Assembly: GCF_000515335.1 (NCBI RefSeq) | Contig: NZ_KI911563.1 | Location: 15,735 to 79,734 of the forward strand | Direction of reading: 5' to 3' | Source of the DNA: Cohnella panacarvi Gsoil 349 | GTDB taxonomy: Bacteria; Bacillota; Bacilli; Paenibacillales; Paenibacillaceae | DNA: 64,000 nt | In this document: positions 53,501 to 61,366 of the stretch, piece after piece | Position numbering within the stretch: the first letter of the stretch is position 1 | Layout: each line of letters begins with the position of its first letter | The notes under the pieces: model-generated | Databases searched by the model: none | What the model was told of the DNA's origin: nothing | The model's input: the letters and a program-made list of their open reading frames with translations, nothing else | Program-made: the position numbers and the translations under genes

Positions 53501-53650
53501 ATATCCGGTAACCGCGCCGGCGGCGACGAGACCGCCCAGCAAGCCGAAGAAGATAAGCCACGCTACGGTAAGGCCGGCGATTTTGCCTGCTGTCGCAAAG
53601 CCATGATAAGTTCGTTTCTCGGGTGGAGCGTTTTGTTTCGTATTTGCCAT
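50534..53650 (-). CDS. Penicillin-binding protein 1A-type bifunctional transglycosylase/transpeptidase with FnIII domains
   Basis: 1,038 residues. Short cytoplasmic tail, one span (about 23-48), GT51 domain (IEDKNFFNHPG catalytic Glu; GGSTITQQVARRVFLS; KEEILTAYLNKIPYGNG). The transpeptidase has nucleophile Ser430 in PGSAMKP, SYN in NDSYNIP, and K624 in KTGTT. After it come a linker, an FnIII repeat (about 850-915), a Pro/Gly-rich hinge (DPNLPPPIVDPGLPGG) and a second FnIII repeat to the C-terminus. FnIII tails on PBP1 are common in Paenibacillaceae and may touch wall polymers. GGAGG is 8 nt before the ATG. Confidence 0.96.
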   Translation of the reverse strand: MANTKQNAPPEKRTYHGFATAGKIAGLTVAWLIFFGLLGGLVAAGAVTGYIASLVKDDPVRPRNLIEQKIAENAITGYVFFNDGTMVGQLRTEEDRTPITYDEIPNKIIDAVIAIEDKNFFNHPGIDSNGLIRAVKQQLLNESVQTGGSTITQQVARRVFLSLDQTSSRKAKEIFLSMRLERFLSKEEILTAYLNKIPYGNGSSGYQLYGIKAAAKGIFGVDKLEQLNIAQAAYLAGVPQLPSVYSAFTGKGEFNERNFKRAVERQKLVLRRMLEENKITQAEYEQALSFDLYSSLAKPTEKAYNTYPYLMLEAERQAAEQLVLLQNPELSKEDLTKKENAVLIEDARGQLLRGGYKVTTTIDKTIYDLMHDIAEDPENFAPDHKTKGVEQVASVMIDQKTGAILGMIEGRDFHIEQMNYATQMTRQPGSAMKPIAAYWPALDRGLIQPASVIDDSPIILANGTGSFHIPKNFDDKYHGLVTAREALNDSYNIPALKVFLNKMTIKESWEFVRSLGITTLDKSDDVAQTGVIGGLKYGVTVEELTNAYAAIANQGVYNDSYLIEEIRDSNDQVVFKHELSPKRVTSEQAAYQMTDMMRTVVTNGSGSSLKSTFKKYGKIPIVGKTGTTQIAGDVWFEGYTPDVTLGVWIGYEKAANALSKESRSRARLIWGKVMNAVTEAKPEMFQTKAFPKPDGLVNMTVSSVSGKLPTELTKEAGKLVSDIFNRKFIPTEEDDALVKLKYISYNGVNYVPLPTTPEDLLREAVMVKREVPLDALMEELQVKLLKTDKKSRRSLSYYLPKDAAQSAPSKTDPRVEDGNAPSPVPQIEVDTVDASTVNITFAPGAEKDVAGYRLYRSVNGGPFEKVEASIPTGEDPKFVTLITPGLSYSYYVTAVDVGGNESAPSERLTADGTISDVDPNLPPPIVDPGLPGGNDGGTTNPDPTVAAPSAPTGLSASGNELSVTLSWSANAAGDNVVQYQVWNSPTADGKYKLLGTTDQTSLEFVSPMANGWYYVTAVNGNGASSVPSKAVQATASGQ

Positions 53651-53824
53651 TCAAGCAGCCTCCTTCAACAAACAGAATTATTATAGCACATTTACCCATG
53701 GTGTGAATTGTCGAGTAGGGTAGAGACTGCTCGGAGATTGGTTGCGGCGCTTGTCGCCGATTGCGGCAAGGGCTCCGCGAGTCATACCGGAAACGACCTT
53801 CGCAAGGCCCGAAATCATGAAAAA

Positions 53825-53850
53825 AACCACCCCGACGAATCGGGATGGTT
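53825..53850 (-). terminator. Terminator of rpsD
   Basis: AACCACCCCGA pairs with TCGGGATGGTT; on the minus strand TTTTTTTCATG follows. Confidence 0.9.
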
Positions 53851-53865
53851 TGCGTTAGCATAGGA

Positions 53866-54465
53866 TTAACGGCTGTAGAATTCGACGATTTGGTTCTCGT
53901 TGATGTCTTGGGACAGCTCGCCGCGGTCTGGCAGGCGAGTGTATGTGCCTTCAGAAGCGTTAGCGTCGTAGTTCAGGTAGCCTGGCAGGTGATGACGGCC
54001 TTCTTGAGCTTCTTTAATCGTCTTCAGGGAGCGGCTACGCTCGCGGAGACCGATTTTGTCGCCGATTTGAACCGTGTAGGAAGCGATGTCGACTTTCTTG
54101 CCGTTGACCGTAACGTGGCCGTGGGATACGAGCTGGCGGGAACCCGCGCGGGAGTTAGCCCAGCCAAGACGGAACACGAGGTTGTCCAAGCGGCTTTCGA
54201 GCAAGAACATGAAGTTTTCGCCCGCTTTGCCTTCGAGTTTGGAAGCGCGGTCGAACAGGTTGCGGAATTGCTTCTCGTTCAAGCCGTACATGTGGCGAAG
54301 TTTTTGTTTTTCTTGAAGCTGCATGCCGTAGCCGCTGATTTTGCGACGTTGGTTAGCGCCGTGTTGTCCCGGAGGGAACGCGCGCTTCAGCTCTTTGCCG
54401 GATCCGCTTAGGGAAATACCAAGGCGGCGGCTCAGTTTAAACTTAGGACCTGTATATCTTGACAT
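53866..54465 (-). CDS. rpsD: 30S ribosomal protein S4
   Basis: 199 residues. 16S rRNA-binding assembly protein of the small subunit. [60 protein letters not shown], and the S4 RNA-binding domain ([20 protein letters not shown]-type) are all present. The bS4 form without zinc cysteines at the N-terminus. In Bacilli it is a single-gene operon with its own repressed leader, and here too it stands alone with a strong promoter and terminator. Confidence 0.98.
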   Translation of the reverse strand: MSRYTGPKFKLSRRLGISLSGSGKELKRAFPPGQHGANQRRKISGYGMQLQEKQKLRHMYGLNEKQFRNLFDRASKLEGKAGENFMFLLESRLDNLVFRLGWANSRAGSRQLVSHGHVTVNGKKVDIASYTVQIGDKIGLRERSRSLKTIKEAQEGRHHLPGYLNYDANASEGTYTRLPDRGELSQDINENQIVEFYSR

Positions 54466-54636
54466 GTTTAGAAAGCTCCTTTTTCAAAAGGGAATTTGTT
54501 TTTTGAAAATGGGGTTCCGTTGCGCGAAGTTCTCCGTAACCGGATCGCATCCGGTTCCTGGCAGGGATGTTCAGCCGCAGCCCGCAGGTGGGAAATTCGA
54601 GAGGGTGCCACAAAGTCAAGACCCGCAATAATCAAC
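54466..54636 (-). ncRNA. Candidate S4-autoregulatory leader of rpsD
   Basis: The roughly 170-nt transcript leader between the promoter and the rpsD ATG holds strong hairpins: CCGGATGCGATCCGG; GCCTGC...GCAGGC-type pairing near 54,580; and a last stem with TTTTCAAAA runs next to the AAAGGAG ribosome site. In B. subtilis S4 represses its own mRNA through such a leader. I infer the same here; the fold has not been computed. Confidence 0.55.
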
Positions 54637-54643
54637 AAGTAAT

Positions 54644-54671
54644 ATTATAAGAAATTGTAGGCTGAAGTCAA
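54644..54671 (-). promoter_or_regulatory. Sigma-A promoter of rpsD
   Basis: TTGACT (54,671-54,666), 16 nt, TATAAT (54,649-54,644) on the minus strand: a near-consensus, strong promoter as expected for a ribosomal protein. Confidence 0.85.
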
Positions 54672-54800
54672 GAGAAATCATTTGAATAAATGAACAGGAA
54701 AAATAAGCCTTTTGGCGTTGGACTTACGATCTATTTAGTGCAAAAATCACGTTTTCATTGTATAGTGATAATATCAAAAGATCGGGTGGAGGTGTCGGGA

Positions 54801-56777
54801 ATGGCCATCAATCGCAAATCAGCACAACTTTCGGAGCCTGAACAAGACGAAAGTCCTTCCCGCACCCGGCAGCAGCTACCGAGCTGGTTGCAAAAACAAG
54901 ACTTAACGGAAGCGGACTTGCCGTATGCGCATAGTTTGCTCGCCGGCAGCTTCGCGGACTGGATCGACGAGTCGGACGGCTTTCCTTGGCTAGGCGGCCG
55001 GATTGCCTTGATTCATCCCGACGGCACGACGTTGTCTATTAACGGCGAAGGAGAAGGCAGCGCACATCCTTGGGCTCATCGCGTAGACAGGCTGGGAACG
55101 ACTGCGGCTGCCATCGCGCTGGAGACGTGCAGACCGACACTGATGAGAGGCGATGAGCATGGTGCTAACGCTCTCAGGTCGTACGATTCGATCGCCGTCC
55201 CGGTATTTACCCGTTCCACCGGCATCCCTTGCGCATTGCTGGCTTGCCTGCTGCCCGCAGGAGAAGCTCACGCGAGCGATCTGAAGCTGCTGCAAGCGGC
55301 GGCGCTGCATTACCGGAATTGTCTATATCGCAGATTCGAGAATATATTCGTCGGCGGAATGCTGCGCGAACAGAAGCTTTCGCAGAAGGAAGAGCGCAGA
55401 CGCGACATCCTGTTCGACGTCATGCGCCGTCTGAACGACCATATCGAAGTCGAGAGCGTGCTGACGGAAGTGCTCGACAGCTTGGAGGAGCTTTATCCGA
55501 TCTGCAGGGCGGACCTGTTCCTCTCCCAAGACTACAATAGCCAGAACGAGAAAGTGAAACCGCTAGCTTTTCATCTTTCGAACATGGATTTGTGCAAGAA
55601 GGCGTTCCTTGAAGGCAAAATTTGCGAGACGAGAGCGGACGGTCGCCAGCAGCTTGCGATTCCATTGTCGGGCAAGCAAGGCGTCTACGGCGTGCTTCGT
55701 TTGGATTTGCCGGTGAATGAATTCGACGATGCGGACATCCGGTTTCTATCCATGCTCGCGGCCGCGGCCGGCGCGGCTTTCGAGAAAGCCAAGCTTCATG
55801 AGCAAGCGAACGTGCTCGTGGGAGAGCTTAGGCTCATCAACGAGCTTACGCAGCGACTTAACCGCAGCTTGAGGCTAACGGATACGATGCAGTTCGCTTC
55901 TACGGAGCTGCTCCATATTTTCCAATCGGACTTCTGTTGCATTTTGCAATACGACGCTTCGAGCAACCGATTCATCGTAATGTCGGCCAACGTGCCGGAG
56001 CTGATCGGCGAACAATACTCGACGGAATACGGTTTCTGCAGCGTGCTGTGGTCTACGAAGGAGCCGATTATTCTGTCCGATTATCGCTCGGCGACCCCGG
56101 TCAGTTCCCGGCTGATGGACATCACCGATTCACGCTCGTTGCTGGCGTCCCCGCTCGTGCTTAACGGCGACGTCATCGGCGCGGTCATGATTACGAAGCG
56201 CGAACCGAACCATTTCTCATACGATAATTACAAACTTCTTCAAGTGTTATCCGCTCATCTTGGCCTGGCGATGTCCAATGCGTCGCTGCATGCCGAAGTG
56301 CGAAGAATGGTGATTACCGATAATTTGACCGGGTTGTTCGCCCGCCATTATTTGAACGAGCGAATCGGACGCAAGCAGCTTCGCGACCATTCCGGATCGC
56401 TAATCGTCGTCGACATCGATCACTTTAAGCGCGTGAACGATACGTACGGCCATCAAGTCGGAGACGATATTCTAACGCAGGTCAGCGACATCATACGCTC
56501 CTCTATACGCGACACGGATATCGCGGCCCGCTGGGGCGGCGAGGAGCTCGCTATCTATTTGCCGCTGCTTAGCTTAGAGCAGACCGAACGCGTGGCCGAA
56601 CGAATACGGCATCGCGTCGAGAGCGAGACGGATCCGCAGGTCACCGTCTCTTGCGGCATCGCCGAATGGCGCTCCACGGATGAAAAAGTCAGCGTCGAGT
56701 CGCTATTCTACAAAGCGGACATGGCTTTGTACGACGCCAAGCGCCTCGGCCGCAATCGAATCGTCATAAGCATGTAG
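54801..56777 (+). CDS. GAF-domain diguanylate cyclase
   Basis: 658 residues from MAINRKSAQLSEPEQ, GGAGGTG 6 nt upstream. Two or three GAF-like regions (about 60-190, 225-365 and 375-485) precede a GGDEF domain (about 495-658). The active site is G579-G580-E581-E582-L and the inhibitory RxxD I-site is R570-D573, so it should make c-di-GMP from GTP with feedback control. No membrane span, so it senses a cytosolic signal. LTGLFARHYLNERI and DIDHFKRVNDTYGHQVGDDI are standard. Monocistronic. Confidence 0.94.
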   Translation: MAINRKSAQLSEPEQDESPSRTRQQLPSWLQKQDLTEADLPYAHSLLAGSFADWIDESDGFPWLGGRIALIHPDGTTLSINGEGEGSAHPWAHRVDRLGTTAAAIALETCRPTLMRGDEHGANALRSYDSIAVPVFTRSTGIPCALLACLLPAGEAHASDLKLLQAAALHYRNCLYRRFENIFVGGMLREQKLSQKEERRRDILFDVMRRLNDHIEVESVLTEVLDSLEELYPICRADLFLSQDYNSQNEKVKPLAFHLSNMDLCKKAFLEGKICETRADGRQQLAIPLSGKQGVYGVLRLDLPVNEFDDADIRFLSMLAAAAGAAFEKAKLHEQANVLVGELRLINELTQRLNRSLRLTDTMQFASTELLHIFQSDFCCILQYDASSNRFIVMSANVPELIGEQYSTEYGFCSVLWSTKEPIILSDYRSATPVSSRLMDITDSRSLLASPLVLNGDVIGAVMITKREPNHFSYDNYKLLQVLSAHLGLAMSNASLHAEVRRMVITDNLTGLFARHYLNERIGRKQLRDHSGSLIVVDIDHFKRVNDTYGHQVGDDILTQVSDIIRSSIRDTDIAARWGGEELAIYLPLLSLEQTERVAERIRHRVESETDPQVTVSCGIAEWRSTDEKVSVESLFYKADMALYDAKRLGRNRIVISM

Positions 56778-56807
56778 AACCGAGCTGCCAACGCAGTTCG
56801 GTTTTTT
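56778..56807 (+). terminator. Terminator of the diguanylate cyclase gene
   Basis: AACCGAGCTGC pairs with GCAGTTCGGTT and is followed by TTTT. Confidence 0.9.
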
Positions 56808-56845
56808 GTATCGATGGAAATAAAACCATTCGGATTTCAAGACGA

Positions 56846-56869
56846 GAACAGACACCGTAAGGACATATA
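56846..56869 (+). repeat. Second copy of the GAACAG(C/A)CACCGTAAGGA repeat
   Basis: GAACAGACACCGTAAGGACA, then TATA, matches 50,481-50,504 at 22 of 24 positions. This copy has no inverted partner. Short dispersed intergenic repeat of unknown role. Confidence 0.7.
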
Positions 56870-56961
56870 CCCTTGACATTACCTACAATCGATACTCATC
56901 AACAAACCTCCGAATAACCGTTACGCGCGAGGACACGATACGGACAGGAGGTGAGCGCCTC

Positions 56962-57687
56962 ATGCGCTTTACTACATGGTCCAGGCTCGCTTGCGCCGGG
57001 TTCGCGATGACTTGCTTGCAAGGATGCATGAACGCAGGCACGAGCAACCTGTCCGCGGAAGATGCATTCGCGTTGTCGGCTTCGGCATTGTCCGGAAGCG
57101 AAAGTTACGGCCTATCGGGCGAAGTATCGGTGATCGACAGCGGCGGGTTCGTCGCGAACAAGCTGGCTTACGAGGGCGAAGTGACCGGCCACGGCAATCT
57201 TAACGTCCAGTGGACGAGCTTGAGCGCGAAAGCTGCGGCCGAGCGCCCCGTCGAATCGAATTACGAGCCGCTCGATCTGCTGAAGTCGATTCAGGACAAA
57301 ACCGCGGTGATTAAATATGCCGGAGGGACCGTCCCCGATCAAGTCCGATTCACGATCAAGCTTGACGACGCGGTCGCCAAACGCCGGATCGCCGATCAAT
57401 TGCGCAAGGAGCTAAGCGCGCTGGAGCAAGATAAAGTTCTGCTTGAGCGCAATCCCCGGCAATCCGCGAAAGTGATCAGCAACGCGAAGACGACCTTAGA
57501 AGACGTGCTGAGCGGCTTGAAGGTGACGACCAACTGCGAGTGGTACGCGAATAAACGGACATGGTTCCCGAAGAAACTGCAGGAGGAAACGGTGCTTCAA
57601 TATGAATGGAAAGGCAAGGCGTATCGGGAGAAGCGCGTATCCGTCACGAATTTTCGCGCGGCATCCCGAAGTGGTACAATAGATTAG
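56962..57687 (+). CDS. Putative lipoprotein
   Basis: 241 residues. The signal ends in a lipobox LQGC (Cys22) after a modest hydrophobic core. The mature part is mixed alpha/beta, with FTIKLDDAVAKRRIADQLRK and a C-terminal YEWKGKAYREKRVSVTNF strand. Composition is Ala/Leu/Ser-rich; no enzyme motif. AGGAGGTGAGCGCCTC precedes the ATG. The aminopeptidase gene follows after 39 nt, probably in one transcript. Family unknown. Confidence 0.72.
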   Translation: MRFTTWSRLACAGFAMTCLQGCMNAGTSNLSAEDAFALSASALSGSESYGLSGEVSVIDSGGFVANKLAYEGEVTGHGNLNVQWTSLSAKAAAERPVESNYEPLDLLKSIQDKTAVIKYAGGTVPDQVRFTIKLDDAVAKRRIADQLRKELSALEQDKVLLERNPRQSAKVISNAKTTLEDVLSGLKVTTNCEWYANKRTWFPKKLQEETVLQYEWKGKAYREKRVSVTNFRAASRSGTID

Positions 57688-57726
57688 CAACACGCAGCAA
57701 CTTATCGATAAGGGAGATGGATTCCA

Positions 57727-58842
57727 ATGCGCGATCCGCGTATCCAGAAACTAGCGGCCAACTTGGCCGGCTACTCCGTGAAAGTTCAGCCCGGGGACAA
57801 CGTCCTGATCGAGATGATCGGTTCCGAGCGGGAGTTGCTCAAATGCCTGATCGAGGAAGTCGCCAAGCTTGGCGGTCGCCCGTACGTCGAGATCGAAGAC
57901 CGTTCCGTCTTGCGAACGCTTCTGCACCATGCTACTCCGGAGCAAATGGAGACTTGGTCGGCATACGATCTTGAACGAATGAAAAGAATGCAGGCCTATA
58001 TCGGCATTCGCGCAGGCGAGAACGTGAACGAGCTTGCGGACGTTCCGTCCGACGCCATGAAGCTGTACGATAGAATTCATCGTCATCCCGTACATATGGA
58101 GCAGCGGGTCAAGCGTACGAAATGGGTCGTGCTGCGTTACCCGAATGCCGCGATGGCCCAGCTTGCGAACATGAGCACGGAAGCGTTCGAGGACTTCTAT
58201 TTCGACGTGTGCAATCTCGACTATGCCAAGATGGACCGGGCGATGGATCCGCTGCAGGCGTTGATGAAACGGACGGACAAAGTCCGTATCGTAGGTCCGG
58301 GCACGGATCTGACGTTCTCGATCAAAGGCATCGGCGCGCAGAAATGCTCCGGCGAACGCAATATTCCGGACGGCGAAGTGTATTCGTGCCCGGTGCGCGA
58401 TTCCGTCAAAGGCACGATTTCTTACAATACGCCGAGCGTCTACAACGGCTTTACGTACGAGAATATCAAGTTCACTTTCGAGAACGGCCGAATCGTCGAA
58501 GCGACCGCCAACGACACGGACCGCATCAACGCGTTGCTCGACAGCGACGAAGGCGCCCGCTACATCGGGGAATTCAGCCTCGGCTTCAACCCATACATCC
58601 TGCATCCGATGAAGGATACGCTGTTCGACGAGAAAATCGCAGGCAGCCTGCATTTCACTCCGGGTCAGGCGTACGAAGTAACCGACAACGGCAACCGTTC
58701 CTCCATCCACTGGGATTTGGTGCTGATCCAACGTCCCGAATACGGCGGCGGAGAGGTGTATTTCGACGACGTGCTCATCCGAAAAGACGGGATTTTCGTC
58801 ATACCCGAGCTTGAAGGCCTTAATCCGGAAGCTCTTAAATAG
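57727..58842 (+). CDS. M29-family metalloaminopeptidase
   Basis: 371 residues, standard for AmpS/PepS/aminopeptidase T. Removes N-terminal residues using a two-metal centre. Family marks: VQPGDNVLIEMIGSERELLK; TDLTFSIKG; GERNIPDGEVYSCPV with the metal-ligand Glu; EFSLGFNPYI; SSIHWDLVLI, HWD being the metal-binding His/Asp. GGGAGATGGATTCCA precedes the ATG. Cytoplasmic peptide turnover. Confidence 0.95.
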   Translation: MRDPRIQKLAANLAGYSVKVQPGDNVLIEMIGSERELLKCLIEEVAKLGGRPYVEIEDRSVLRTLLHHATPEQMETWSAYDLERMKRMQAYIGIRAGENVNELADVPSDAMKLYDRIHRHPVHMEQRVKRTKWVVLRYPNAAMAQLANMSTEAFEDFYFDVCNLDYAKMDRAMDPLQALMKRTDKVRIVGPGTDLTFSIKGIGAQKCSGERNIPDGEVYSCPVRDSVKGTISYNTPSVYNGFTYENIKFTFENGRIVEATANDTDRINALLDSDEGARYIGEFSLGFNPYILHPMKDTLFDEKIAGSLHFTPGQAYEVTDNGNRSSIHWDLVLIQRPEYGGGEVYFDDVLIRKDGIFVIPELEGLNPEALK

Positions 58843-58919
58843 TTTCCTCTTGCACGAGTTTGCCAGATCAAGGTATGATGAGGTAGAGATCGAACAGCCT
58901 ATATATTGGAGGGATTCCC

Positions 58920-59159
58920 ATGTCTAACAACGCGGCAATTGTGGAACTGTCCCAGACCGCTAACAAGTTCCGTTCTTCCATCGTATTGCAAGCAGAGAAC
59001 AAGTACATCGATGTGAAGAGTATTCTCGGATTGTTCACGACGCTCGTTGGCAATACGGCGTATGAACTTCACGTCCACGGACCGGATGCGGACGAAGCGA
59101 AGGAAGCGCTCAGCGCCGTGTTCGCGAAACACAGCCTGAACGTAAAAGTCGTGGATTAA
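58920..59159 (+). CDS. Degenerate HPr-family protein (Crh-like)
   Basis: 79 residues. Aligns with HPr from SSIVLQAENKY (ATVLVQTASKY in HPr) to the end, but the phospho-histidine site GIHARP reads ANKFRS, with Lys in place of His15; the Arg is kept. About 12 residues of the beta-hairpin before helix 2 are missing. KSILG (Ser34) matches the KSIMG target of HPr kinase (Ser46). It therefore cannot carry PEP-derived phosphate but could be serine-phosphorylated and act on CcpA, like Crh. Alternatively it is a structural relic. TTGGAGG is 8 nt before the ATG. Confidence 0.8.
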   Translation: MSNNAAIVELSQTANKFRSSIVLQAENKYIDVKSILGLFTTLVGNTAYELHVHGPDADEAKEALSAVFAKHSLNVKVVD

Positions 59160-59183
59160 TCCTAAATCGTAGCGAACCGGAAA

Positions 59184-59214
59184 CCCTCGTCCATTGCATG
59201 GACGGGGCGTTTTT
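59184..59214 (+). terminator. Terminator of the HPr-like gene
   Basis: CCCTCGTCC-ATTGCAT-GGACGGGG, with T-rich GTTTTTA after. Confidence 0.8.
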
Positions 59215-59341
59215 ATATTCGGGGGCGTAATTCCGCGCCGGCGCGGATGAAAATATCGGTTATACGCTCCCTGTCCTTGTGCTTAAGCGCGATTTCGTCT
59301 AATATGAAAGGGATGGTAGTTAGGGCACAGGGGGAGTGGGA

Positions 59342-59632
59342 ATGGCTTCATCGGACACAATGATTCACCTGAATCAGAAAGCGCAGCGGCTGCTTCAGGA
59401 AGATGCCGACAAAATCGAGAAACTGATCGCCATCCAGATGGAAAATCTGGCGACCCGCAAATGCCCGTTATATGAAGAAGTGCTGGACACCCAAATGTAC
59501 GGCTTCTCGAGAGCGGTCGATTTTGCGGTGCGCACCGGATTAGTCGAGGAAAGCGCGGGCAAACTATTAATCAGCCAGCTGGAACGCAATCTGGCTCTGT
59601 TATACGAAGCATTGGAACGCAAAGAAGAGTAG
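59342..59632 (+). CDS. ylaN: YlaN family protein (UPF0358)
   Basis: 96 residues from MASSDTMIHLNQKAQRLLQE. Family core: KIEKLIAIQMENLATRKCPL, YEEVLDTQMYGFSRAVDFAV and RTGLVEESAGK. YlaN is linked to iron homeostasis through Fur in recent work on Gram-positives. ftsW is about 1.7 kb away on the other strand; in B. subtilis ylaN and ftsW are neighbours, so the association is partly kept. ATG 59,342 preferred to GTG 59,336. Confidence 0.93.
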   Translation: MASSDTMIHLNQKAQRLLQEDADKIEKLIAIQMENLATRKCPLYEEVLDTQMYGFSRAVDFAVRTGLVEESAGKLLISQLERNLALLYEALERKEE

Positions 59633-59656
59633 CGCGCGGCTACTCTTCTTTTTTTG
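59625..59656 (+). terminator. Terminator overlapping the ylaN stop codon
   Basis: AAGAGTAGC-GCGCG-GCTACTCTT, then CTTTTTTT; the stop codon TAG lies in the left arm. Confidence 0.88.
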
Positions 59657-59685
59657 TATATTCGACGGTCGGAGCGGCGTCGCGA

Positions 59686-60744
59686 TTAGACGAAGTAGAA
59701 AGAGACGCCGAGAATCGCATAGACGATCAAGAGCAGCTTGCCCTCGTACCAAGTCGTCGAGCCGTCTCTGGAGATCGATGACGCGATAAACGCGGCGACC
59801 CCGATTGCGGCAATCTCGATGGTGGAAAAGATAAGATTCATTTGGTCCTCGAACAGCAAGCTGATGAACACGAGCGCCGGAGCGACGAACAGAGCGATCT
59901 GCAGGCTGCTGCCGATGGCGATCTCGACCGCCGCGCCCATTTTGTTCTTCAGCGCGAGCAGGACGGCCGCGCTGTGCTCGGCGGCATTGCCGACGATGGC
60001 GACGACGAACGCGCCTACGAACAGATCGGAGAGGCCGAACCGGGACGAGAACGTATCGAGCGTATGGACGAGCCATTCGCTGATGAAGGCGACGAGCACC
60101 GTAGCGACGACGAGCAGAAGGATGGACATCCCTTTGGACCATTCGGGTTCTTCCCCATGGTCGGCTTTCGTATCGACGTGATCCTCGAGCAGGCTTTTGT
60201 GCGTATACATCGAATAGACGAGCCATCCGAAGTAAGCCACGATCAGGAAGCCCGCAACGATAATACTCATCGTCATCGTGTTATCTTCGGATATATGCTC
60301 GGTCTTGACGAAGATCGCCGGAATGAATAGGGCGATGACGCCGAGCAGCATCAGAGAAGCGTTCTGGCCGGCAAGATGGACGTTAAACTTTTGTTCTTTG
60401 TATTTGAGGCCGCCTGCGAACGCGCTCACCCCGAGCACGAGCAACAGGTTGCCGATGATCGCGCCGGTTAAGCTTGCTTTAACGATCTCGAACAAGCCCT
60501 CTTTGATCAAGAAGATCGATATGATCAGTTCCGCCGCGTTGCCGAAAGTGGCGTTCAGCAGTCCGCCCAGCCGTTGGCCTGCATAGTGGGCGACCGATTC
60601 CGTCGCTTTGCCCAGCAATCCCGCGGCGAACAAGATGGCCAGCCCCGCGAATCCGAACTCTACTGCCGCGCCCCATTGCGAGTAATGGGAAACCGCGCTG
60701 AGCGCGAACGTAATGACAAGTAAAGGGAAAAACAGCTTTTTCAA
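59686..60744 (-). CDS. cax: Calcium/proton exchanger (CAX family)
   Basis: 352 residues, 11 spans, from TTG with GAGGTG 8 nt upstream. The two inverted repeats carry the ion-binding GNA-E motifs: GGLLNATFGNAAELIISIFL and AFVVAIVGNAAEHSAAVLLA, with paired Glu residues. A short acidic loop (DHVDTKADHGEEPEWSKG) joins the halves. Exports Ca2+ for H+. Single gene. Confidence 0.95.
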   Translation of the reverse strand: MKKLFFPLLVITFALSAVSHYSQWGAAVEFGFAGLAILFAAGLLGKATESVAHYAGQRLGGLLNATFGNAAELIISIFLIKEGLFEIVKASLTGAIIGNLLLVLGVSAFAGGLKYKEQKFNVHLAGQNASLMLLGVIALFIPAIFVKTEHISEDNTMTMSIIVAGFLIVAYFGWLVYSMYTHKSLLEDHVDTKADHGEEPEWSKGMSILLLVVATVLVAFISEWLVHTLDTFSSRFGLSDLFVGAFVVAIVGNAAEHSAAVLLALKNKMGAAVEIAIGSSLQIALFVAPALVFISLLFEDQMNLIFSTIEIAAIGVAAFIASSISRDGSTTWYEGKLLLIVYAILGVSFYFV

Positions 60745-60929
60745 GGGCCAAGCACCTCGGCGATTATAGTATCTTACTTATGGGTTTATTTCCATTCCTT
60801 ACTATAACCAATTGGAGGCGATTCGTAAACCGAAAAACGGGAGGCGGACAAGGAAGGGAAGCGTGGTTGATTTATTCAGGGCAATTCCATTACAATGAAA
60901 GCATTACAGGTTCGGGAGAGTGAGCCGCC

Positions 60930-61304
60930 ATGACGGAAGAACAGCAAGGATTAATTCGTATTTCTGACGATGTCGTCGCCACGATTGCCGGGTTGGCAGC
61001 GTTGGAAACGCCCGGAGTAGCCGCGATGTCCGGCGGGATATCCGAAGGGTTGGCCAAGCGTCTTAGCGGGCGCAACGCGCAAAAAGGGGTGTCCGTCGAA
61101 GTAGGCCAGCTTGAGGCTGCCATCGATTTAAGAATCGTCGTACAATACGGCATCCCGATCCAAGAGGTTGGACGCCGTCTGCAAGATAACGTTCGCGAAG
61201 CCGTGGAGAATATGACCGGCCTTCGCGTCGTGGAAGTAAACGTTAAAGTCGAAGGCGTCGCTTTCCGCGACGAAGAACCGGAAGAAGCGCACCGAGTCAA
61301 ATAA
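60930..61304 (+). CDS. Asp23/Gls24-family envelope stress protein
   Basis: 124 residues. LIRISDDVVATIAGLAALET, PGVAAMSGGI, VSVEVGQLEAAIDLRIVVQY, GIPIQEVGRRLQDNVREAVE, NMTGLRVVEVNVKVEGVAF are the family pattern (YloU/YqhY type). Associates with membrane and cell envelope functions in Firmicutes; YqhY relatives affect lipid metabolism. GGGAGAG precedes the ATG. Alone. Confidence 0.93.
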   Translation: MTEEQQGLIRISDDVVATIAGLAALETPGVAAMSGGISEGLAKRLSGRNAQKGVSVEVGQLEAAIDLRIVVQYGIPIQEVGRRLQDNVREAVENMTGLRVVEVNVKVEGVAFRDEEPEEAHRVK

Positions 61305-61319
61305 CGAATACATAACGAC

Positions 61320-61362
61320 AAAAACGTGATCGGCACGCTTCGGCGTGTTCGATCACGTTTTT
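61320..61362. terminator. Bidirectional terminator between the Asp23-like gene and ftsW
   Basis: AAAAACGTGATC pairs with GATCACGTTTTT, with an inner CACGC/GCGTG stem. Confidence 0.93.
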
Positions 61363-61366
61363 TGAT

